From the NCBI GenBank assembly GCA_964023205.1, contig OZ026837.1, forward strand, positions 13,803,479 to 13,867,478: 64,000 nt of DNA, written 5' to 3'. Positions 57,701 through 64,000 of the stretch are shown here, one piece after another; position 1 is the stretch's first letter, and each line of letters begins with the position of its first letter. The notes under the pieces were generated by a model that had not been told where the DNA came from, did no database searches, and was given only the letters and a program-made list of their open reading frames with translations. The stretch comes from Lutraria lutraria (Eukaryota > Mollusca > Bivalvia > Venerida > Mactridae). Both the position numbers and the translations under genes were made by a program.

Positions 57701-58381
57701 TGTAAATTATGATGTCACACTAATGTTTCAATAATGTTTTTATTTTCAGATCAAATATGATTCGGAACATTTAAAGACAGGTTAACATAATGTGATTTCA
57801 GCTAGGAGAATGACCTCTGGTTTTATAATGTCGGAGCCTCGGTCCCAGGTTATAGCACTAGAGATCCGTCCCCAAGCTCAGATCACACATTTCGTCGTTT
57901 ATTGCTAGCAAAACTTTGATGTTAGAATAATAATCATATTAATCATGCATTTTCTATCAGCATGATTGATTTGAATATGTACTAAAACATTAAATAATAG
58001 TTTGGAGACCCATTTCAAGTTTAAAACATAAGAGCCATGTTATGGACTCTAACCAGACTACCCATCACCAGCCAGTGAACTAGCATATAAACTACATTAA
58101 AATGTTTTGATATTATCAATACGACAGATGAAAATAAGTTCTATGTTTTTCTACACAAGTCATGCAATTGTTCAACTAGTTCCCGTTCCTTGTTGTAGGA
58201 CAAGTCTGTGTAAGTACAGTTTTCATGAGTACTCTCAGTACTTTGATTATAGATTTAATATAAACATACCAATAAGGTAAAAATAAGGCACGCAGTGAAA
58301 TTTTCCATCTGTAATTAGTCCCTCCGTATCGGTTGCAGTCCAACAAGGATTCTTGTATTTCGACTCAAACTGTACTTGCCT
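51752..58381 (-). CDS. CHST15-like: Carbohydrate sulfotransferase 15-like, gene 2 (exon 1 not found)
   Basis: Paralogue of gene 1 in tail-to-tail orientation. Minus-strand exons matching gene 1 exons 2-8: 58381-58270, 57140-56985, 55048-54956, 54253-54097, 53294-53123, 52817-52652 and 51918-51752. Lengths are 112, 156, 93, 157, 172, 166 and 167 nt, all with GT/AG borders. Together they give 340 residues plus TGA in one frame. Exon 2 has YKNPCW and FHCVPYFYLIG. The 5'-PSB motif reads VKKSATTNLF, with Ala for the usual Gly. The 3'-PB RDPVTRLYSDFW is intact. No stop or frameshift was seen, so the gene looks maintained or was lost recently. The exon for the membrane anchor was not found up to 64000: it may lie beyond the window, be too diverged, or be absent. 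Confidence 0.85.
51971..52176 (-). mobile_element. tRNA-derived SINE, family A
   Basis: Reverse-oriented copy of the 8155-8365 SINE: GAGGCGGACTGTTTACCTAA, CAGTACTAGACTCCCATCCT, AAGCAACTGCTTACTTTCTC and the tRNA-like head near 52100-52176. It lies in intron 7 of gene 2. Confidence 0.75.
53325..53396. mobile_element. Small hairpin element, AACTGGTTCCCG family
   Basis: TTAAATGGTTCCCGTTGACT at the left, CAGGAACCAGCTTA at the right, and the core CTTTGGTGCACTGCAAAATG. It lies about 30 bp upstream of exon 6 of gene 2, next to its splice acceptor. Confidence 0.6.
54538..54722 (+). CDS. Possible terminal exon in gene 2 intron 4
   Basis: On the plus strand a TTTTTCAG acceptor at 54530-54537 is followed by an open frame to TGA at 54720-54722. 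It reads NCRENDEAYDQEPVTTIRSK and then ARSPVSSPPSLSPERLWNYH. Ser-Pro-rich, acidic text with GC above its surroundings looks like a cytoplasmic tail, but the family is not recognised and no upstream exon was found. It is antisense to sulfotransferase gene 2. The opposite strand is also open through part of it, which weakens the call. Confidence 0.25.
55079..55440. repeat. Third copy of the intron 6 inverted-repeat arm
   Basis: GAATTACAAGAAGCATT, ATTCAATCCTACATTATGGA, CAATCATGAGTATTTGACAA and ACTTCAAATAGCAT match the 43035-43410 arm in the same orientation, with several small deletions. It lies in intron 3 of gene 2, starting about 30 bp from exon 4. Confidence 0.8.
55513..55577 (+). CDS. Possible terminal exon beside the 1.2-kb inverted repeat
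   Basis: A TTGTATTTACAG acceptor is followed by a frame reading SFEDSMKQCMVTLVKTETSA and then TAA at 55575-55577. AATAAA lies at about 55735. This has the form of a last exon with a 3' UTR, on the strand opposite to sulfotransferase gene 2. No upstream exon is seen. It adjoins the left arm of the 1.2-kb inverted repeat, so it may belong to that repeated unit. Confidence 0.25.
55773..56972 (+). repeat. Left arm of a 1.2-kb inverted repeat
   Basis: Reverse complement of 62801-64000 at an estimated 98-99% identity, with only a few substitutions per 200 bp where compared. The inner edge (TAATTGAATA) is 12 bp from the donor of gene 2 exon 3. The outer edge cannot be fixed because the other arm runs off the window. 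It contains a nested short element with TTAGTTTACGCTTAGACTAA and GAATACGGGCCC. Confidence 0.9.
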
Positions 58382-59535
58382 CTGAAATCATACAGTTTAT
58401 AATCATTGTACTGGCAAACCTGTGAACAAAGACCACCGTTGGGAAAGACATACTGTGTTCTTTGTTTACTGCGTGGCCTTTATTCGAAAGTGGCCGCCAA
58501 CACATGGTTAACTATACATGTACTTTGTAAGAATTCTGTAAATGTGACTTAATATTAAAATAACATGCATGTACTCCAATGTAATTCATTTTCATTATAA
58601 ATGTGAGACGACCCCTTTAAGTTAATCCGAGTACGATGTTCGTCACCGTCTGAAATAGAAAATGTCTATTAACGTATGTTTTGACTTCCTTCCAAGGATT
58701 AAATGTAAAATGCGAATTACCAAGACTAAATGAATTAGAACATGACAGAACTGAGGGACCGCGGCCGTGATCCATTGGTAAGTGCCCTGGAATTGTAACC
58801 CAGCGAATCATGAATCGTTGCAAACGGCGTTAAACCTAGATAAATTGAAATAGACAGGGCTGACTTAAAGGTGTTTTACATATTGGAACAACAGGCCCAT
58901 GACCCGAATTATCAATTACCATTTATAACAATATAGTCATATTTTAAAACAAATTGAGTTCAGACATTTTTAACTACCCCTTTCAACCGCATTACTTCTT
59001 GGATTAAAATGTTATACTTAAATGTTAACTTTGTAAATGTTATATTATGGACATAAAAGCCATGAAAAAAATCATGGACAATAAGTGTTCTACTCAGAAT
59101 TGCTCGTAATAACACACCTTATCCGGCTGTTACACACTTATACCCGATATTTCCATACAAGTTGATTTCATCTTTGTTTATTCTATTGATAAGCGATTTT
59201 TATACTGAGTAATTATGTGTTTGCTTAAAGTTTATTCCCTTTATAGTTTCATTGGTAATTGTAGGTAGTGTAAACAAACAAGTATTGACCAGAAGGTTTA
59301 AACCAAAAGGCTGCAATGGGAATATTCTAAAGCGCAAAGCTTGGTTTGCTATTAATTGGTCGATCACTTGATTGATCATTTTCAGTCTATGGTGCTACAA
59401 CAGTAATTTATGATGTGTGCATTGAATCATCTCGTCTTAGACAAATGTTTATGGTATGGAGTTCAATGATCCAGCCCTTTTCCAAATTATATTTGTCCTC
59501 ACTCAGGTTCGTTTGTTTGTTTATTTAAGATTTAC
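58382..59535. other. Upstream part of sulfotransferase gene 2
   Basis: Holds a copy of the CTGTGAACAAAGACCACC hairpin-type repeat (about 58410-58510), the block shared with 33880-34030 (58528-58670), a half AACTGGTTCCCG element near 58173 on the other side of exon 2, and a degenerate tRNA-Thr-like piece (58760-58815). No first exon was recognised. Confidence 0.4.
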
Positions 59536-59539
59536 GCCC

Positions 59540-59757
59540 CTTTTCAACAGTCAGAGACATATGAGGCGGACAGTTCATCTAGCCATCCTTCCTAGGAAGA
59601 ACCAGTACTAGACTTCCATCCTCCGTAAGCAACTGCCTACTTTCTCACATAAAGATACATGATCGGTAGCTGAGCTTGAACCAACGACTCTCAATCAGTG
59701 ACAGGTTACAGTGATCTGAAGTCAGCGACATTAACCTCTTTACCATGGAGGCGTGTC
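59540..59757 (-). mobile_element. tRNA-derived SINE, family A
   Basis: Reverse-oriented copy: CATATGAGGCGGACAGTTCA, GAACCAGTACTAGACTTCCA, GTAAGCAACTGCCTACTTTC, then the head around 59690-59757. Closely related to the copies at 8155 and 51971. Confidence 0.75.
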
Positions 59758-60153
59758 CCACTTGCTCAAGCGTAAAATCAACGTCTGCGAAGTCACTGAG
59801 CGAGATGTTTTATTGAATAAAATATTTTAATGGACTGAACTACGGTATTAGTGCGTCTACACTTTTGCACGTGAATGTGTTCTAAAGGGGTCGTAATTGG
59901 ATACATTGGTGTGACTTTCAATATTATCAAAGAGACTTTTCACTGTTATGCTTTGACAATTCATATTTTGTTGATGCATTGTTAATTAGAAAGAACTCGA
60001 ACAATCAACTTATTATATATGTTTGGTTCTGATTACAAGGTCAAAACCTTTGTATCTGTATAACACTTATTTACATATTTATTTAGTGTTTACTCCGGGG
60101 AGTTAGTGTAATGTTTGGTAAAAAAATGTTTAACCCTCTGGACCTTTGACACA

Positions 60154-60309
60154 GTCAAACCTGTGTTTGCGACCACTTCCGAATAAAGGACACCCTGTGA
60201 AAAAGGTCATTCTTTAAAAACTGTCACAAACAACAAAGAACAAAATGACCGCTGAATAAAGGACCACAATGTATCTTCCCTTAGGATGGCCTTTGTTCAC
60301 AGGTTTGAC
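60154..60309. mobile_element. 156-bp element with GTCAAACCTGTG inverted ends
   Basis: GTCAAACCTGTG at 60154-60165 pairs exactly with CACAGGTTTGAC at 60298-60309. The interior is rich in GAATAAAGGAC and AAAATGACC. Related pieces occur near 37263-37440, 40690-40800, 53965-54050 and 58410-58510. Confidence 0.6.
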
Positions 60310-60855
60310 CGTATATCATTTAAATTCTAACCACAACATGCATTCGATGTTAATACGTTTTGCCCGAATGCGACAAGAATTAGATATCAGCCGGTTCTTA
60401 CAGTTTGTTGTTCTGTACTAAATCAAGAGCTTGTGTTAAGATCGGATGAATAGAACAACCACATGTGAAGAAAAGGGCATGATTTGATTACGTTTCCATG
60501 TTCATTCAAATTAGAACTCAGATAACCTTCCATTATTTTTGATAATTTTAAAGAATTTGGTTACGTTTAATATAGACAATTATATTTTCACAAGGCAAAG
60601 GAATATGTGCGGATTAATAGCCAATAACTCCGTCCATTTTAAAAAGGGATTGTCCACTGAATCCCATTTAAAATGGCAATTTTCCGCAAATTTTGCTGAA
60701 AATATGCATGCATTTTTCAATAGTTTGACTGGAAATTTGAATAAAGAGAACAAAAAAACTTAAATTTGTAGAAAATATAATTCATAAAATCTGTTATTTT
60801 AATATATTCATGACACATCATTTCATTGAAGTAAACTTTTATACCAATTTATTTC
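60310..60855. other. AT-rich gap
   Basis: One 74-codon frame at 60539-60763 without recognisable similarity or splice support. Nothing else seen. Confidence 0.35.
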
Positions 60856-60859
60856 AAAA

Positions 60860-61432
60860 TCCTTGAATGCAAACAGTAGTCACAGCCCAGACAAGGAAAA
60901 TATATTTGACCAAATGTGTAATCTTGACCTTTGACCTATAAAAATCTGTGTGTTGCCCAAGACACATGGTCTTATTGTATTATGGCAAGTCATTTTCAAA
61001 TAATTCAATGCATAAGGGAGACACACCCTGACAAGTGTGACCTTGACCTTTGAGCTAGAGGCCTTGATCTTACGCACTGCACACCGTCTTATGATGTTTA
61101 ACAATTATGCCAAGTTGTCTTAAAAAGTTTCTATGCATAAGGGAGATACAGCCCGGACAAGGTCTATAATGCTCATTTTTAACGTTTGACCTCTAAGTGT
61201 GACCTTGACCTTTGAGCTAGAGACCTGGATTTTGCACACTGCACACCGTCTCATGGTGTTTAACTATTATGCCAAGTTATGTTAAGTTAAGTGTCAATGC
61301 ATAGGGGAGATACAGCCCGGACAAGGATCCGGACGGACACACTAACTAACAAACTCACTCACTAACGTACAGACAAGCAACAACCGACATTGTGGCGACT
61401 ATGTCGAGCTCACCGCAGGCGGGCTCGACAAA
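60860..61432 (+). repeat. GACCTTGACCTTTGA-type tandem repeat
   Basis: Three diverged units of about 125-180 bp contain AAGGGAGAYACAGCC.GACAAG, TGTGACCTTGACCTTTGAGC and CTGCACACCGTCTYATG. It ends in a hairpin TGTCGAGC..GCTCGACA at about 61401-61430. This type is common in molluscan genomes (general knowledge). Confidence 0.65.
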
Positions 61433-61509
61433 AATATTAAAATATTGACTGGAACATTTCATTCAAACATATAAAAACATCATTCTAATGAATAACACAA
61501 AATATAATT

Positions 61510-62245
61510 GTTCTGCCGGCGGAACATTTCTTCAAGAAACTGTAAAGTTGCATATGAAATATATCAAAATACAGGTTTTGAGAAGTTAAAGTTCTGCCGG
61601 CGGAACATTTCTTCAAGAAACTGTAAAGTTGCATATGAAATATATCAAAATACAGATTTTGAGAAGTGAATGTTCTGCCGGCGGAACATTTCTTCAAGAA
61701 ACTGTAAAGCTGAACAAGAAATATATCAAAAACAGATTTTGAAATATGAATGTTCCTTTCTTTTAATACCTAATAAATCTTCATTGTGATGTAAATGTTC
61801 CGCCGGCGGAACATTTTCTCATGACACTGTAAATATGCAAAAGAAATGCATCAACATACAGTTTTTGTGATGAGAATGTTCCACCGGCAGAACATTTTCT
61901 CAAGACACTGTAAAGATGCAAAAGAAATGTATCAAAATACAGTTTTTGTGATAAGAATGTTCCGCCGGCAGAACATTTTCTCAAGACATTGTAAAGATGC
62001 AAAAGAAATGTATCAAAATACAGTTTTTGTGATGAGAATGTTCCACCGGCGGAACATTTTCTCATGACACTGTAAAGATGCAAAAGAAATGTACAAAAAA
62101 AAACAGTTTAGGTACATTTTGTACATCGGTGTTCCGCCGGCGGAACATTTAAATAATTAAAATGATAAAAAAACTATTTTCAGTTCTGGGCGTTATTCTA
62201 TGCAAAAATAACAGTTTATCTATATCAGTGTTCCGCCGGCGGAAC
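61510..62245. repeat. 81-bp minisatellite with GTTCCGCCGGCGGAAC palindromes
   Basis: Palindromic cores begin at 61510, 61591, 61672, 61797, 61878, 61959, 62040, 62131 and 62230. Spacing is exactly 81 bp within the groups 61510-61672 and 61797-62040. The spacer reads CAAGAAACTGTAAAG.TGC..GAAATRTATCAAAATACAG. A weaker unit lies near 62308. Because 81 is a multiple of three, minus-strand frames stay open (motif KKCSAGRTF / RKCSAGGTF every 27 codons), but nothing suggests they are translated. Confidence 0.9.
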
Positions 62246-62559
62246 ATTCAAATACAGTAAAATGATACAAAAGTTATTTTCAGTTGTTTGTACAAAAATA
62301 ACAGTTTACCGGCAGAAGATTACTTTGTTTAAGAATAACAGTTTACTGAAATAAGTCTTACGCTGGCAGGACATTTCCTTACAAAACAATAAAATCTAAC
62401 ATAAAATATATTCAGTATTTTAAATAAGAATGATACCCAAAGAGTTATACAAAACATGTTCAAATTGTTCGGACGTCCAAACATTTTGTAAGATAATAGC
62501 AGCAGTCTGTAGCAAAAACAAAACACTGCAAACATAGCAAAAACAACAATCACTATATA

Positions 62560-62800
62560 CCTTCCACATCATACATAACTAAGCAACTAATTGACCAAGT
62601 GTATATAACTAAGTAATTAACTGACTAAATCATGTAAATGTATATATAAATGACTAATGTGTGCAGCTAAGTAAGAAACTTCATATACATAACTAAAGTA
62701 AGTAACTGACTAAGAATATATAACTAAGTAATTAACTGACTATTATTGTCACTAAGTGTATATAACTTTATGTAAGTAACTGACTAAGTGTATAATTTTA
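62560..62800. repeat. Degenerate AACTAAGTAA.TAACTGAC tandem repeat
   Basis: Units such as TATATAACTAAGTAATTAAC and TGACTAA recur six or more times up to the inner edge of the right 1.2-kb arm. Confidence 0.65.
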
Positions 62801-64000
62801 TATTCAATTATTGTACTCTTTACCTAATATGTATCATCAAATAAATAAATAAATAAAAAGATACAAAGGGAAGGCGTCGAGTATTCAATTCGGCCATCTC
62901 AAACATGATACCAGCATGCGTTTATACAAGACAAAAATGGGATATGTATACTTGAACCACAATATTTATTTCATACAAAACAAAAATATAAGTGTTTATA
63001 CTTGAATAGAAATATTTCGTTCATAAAAGACAGACTTACGAATACTTATACTTAAATCACAAATTAATGTAATGGAAAAATATTTGACTATTGTAATCTT
63101 TTGGTAGTGAACGTCCTGGGCCCGTATTCACAAACGTTCTTAGTTTTCCGAGTTGAGAATTTTCTTTATCTTAAATTTTGACTAAGACATAAGAAATTTC
63201 TTAATCTTCATCTTAGATTTAGTCTAAGCGTAAACTAAGACGGAATTATTCTTAGTTTAAAAAGAAATCTTAGTTTTGAAAATTTACCGATGTCAGGGTT
63301 TTTTCCACGGAATTCCCATACGTCATAACTTACAATTGGCGATTAGTTTAACCTGTTATACACTTCCGCAAATTTACGGATACGTTTGGTATTTTTTTCG
63401 GCCACAGATGACACAAATATAATTGTTGGCCATGTTTGTAGAATACAAACAGGTTCCTTACAAACAGTGTCACTGATAAATCAATTCAAATTAATATGTC
63501 TGATATCATAATAATAATAGTAATTCGGTAAAGTTTCAGTAACAAGAGTATCAAAAATAAAAATACGTAACATTAGGGCTTCAGAACTCAACTATGAAAT
63601 ATGTATACATGTATGTATTTTGTTTACTGTCTGATATATTTCCGCTTGTCATATCATTACGCACAGTTAAGAGATTTTATAACAACAGAGGCTCAGTATG
63701 GCTGTAGAATACTTCATCCATAACTGAACACTAATGGTTAATAACAAAAACATCTTTCAGTTGTGCATCATTTATGTCAAATTCATACAAATGCATTTTA
63801 TAAAGTTTACTGATATCATTTGCTTCACTGAATTCATGTTGTCAAGGATACAATTACATGTTAACTGGTAGTTTCAAAATAGCTTACACATGTATCACAC
63901 TCTATTCAACAAACTGCACAAAATAATAAATGAATTATAATTGATGATACACTAAAGTCACAATGAAGTATTTGCATGCATGGGCTCTCAGCTGGAACAA
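62801..64000 (-). repeat. Right arm of a 1.2-kb inverted repeat
   Basis: Reverse complement of 55773-56972; continues beyond the window. It begins TATTCAATTATTGTACTC directly after the degenerate tandem repeat. Confidence 0.9.

Noticed and set aside
61485..62083. Minus-strand frames of 70-100 codons with repeated KCSAGRTF motifs
   Set aside because: They arise because the minisatellite period (81 bp) is a multiple of three; there is no promoter, splice or family support.
61510..62245. Possible CRISPR-like array (palindromic repeats with regular spacing)
   Set aside because: Spacers are themselves repeated, there are no cas genes, and the genome is animal.

Overview
This window looks like AT-rich nuclear DNA from a marine invertebrate animal, most likely a bivalve mollusc. 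The signs are spliced genes with GT/AG introns, several APE-type LINEs, tRNA-derived SINEs, many short hairpin transposons, and long degenerate tandem blocks of the kind common in bivalve genomes (ends reading ACAAGAGGGCC..GGCCCT, GACCTTGACCTTTGA units, runs of GACGGACGGACC). The species call is inference. Nothing here resembles a bacterial or organellar genome.

The best-supported genes are two paralogous Golgi carbohydrate sulfotransferases of the CHST15-like (GalNAc4S-6ST-like) type. They lie tail to tail. Gene 1 (+, 34210-44670) has eight exons that splice in frame to 437 residues, with a type II membrane anchor, a 5'-PSB motif VKKSGTTDLF and a 3'-PB motif RDPVTRLYSDFW. Gene 2 (-, 51752-58381) has exons homologous to gene 1 exons 2-8. 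Phases are identical and exon lengths the same or nearly so, but no first exon was found, and its 5'-PSB reads VKKSATTNLF. The paralogues are nearly identical in the last ~95 coding bases and diverged elsewhere, which suggests gene conversion or strong local constraint.

At the left end, splice signals support a small unrecognised 4-exon gene on the minus strand (2156-5500, 110 aa). It is arranged head to head with a 2-exon transcript on the plus strand (about 5640-6795). A partial minus-strand exon of another gene touches position 1, and an isolated first exon on the minus strand lies at 24076-24125.

The rest is mostly mobile DNA. A nearly full-length CR1-like LINE (-, 11988-15875) has an N-terminal signal-like peptide, a 2A-like DIETNPGP motif, a PHD finger, an APE endonuclease and a reverse transcriptase, and is broken by two frameshifts. 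Other LINE copies are at 21060-23372 (+), 30360-31086 (-), 28880-28960 (-) and 48895-51285 (+, L2/CR1-like). A dead mariner with an internal 264-bp duplication sits in gene 1 intron 1. At least five SINEs share a body containing AGTACTGG, and there are numerous hairpin elements.

The least explained structures are: a pair of about 98-99% identical inverted 1.2-kb repeats (55773-56972 and 62801-64000); an inverted repeat with ~480-bp arms in gene 1 intron 6 (41881-43528) with a third copy in gene 2 intron 3; an 81-bp minisatellite carrying a perfect GTTCCGCCGGCGGAAC palindrome (61510-62245); a cluster of twelve CCATGG-centred palindromes (20130-20440); and a dispersed ~66-72-bp hairpin family with AACTGGTTCCCG ends. 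All coordinates and translations were read by eye; percentages are estimates.
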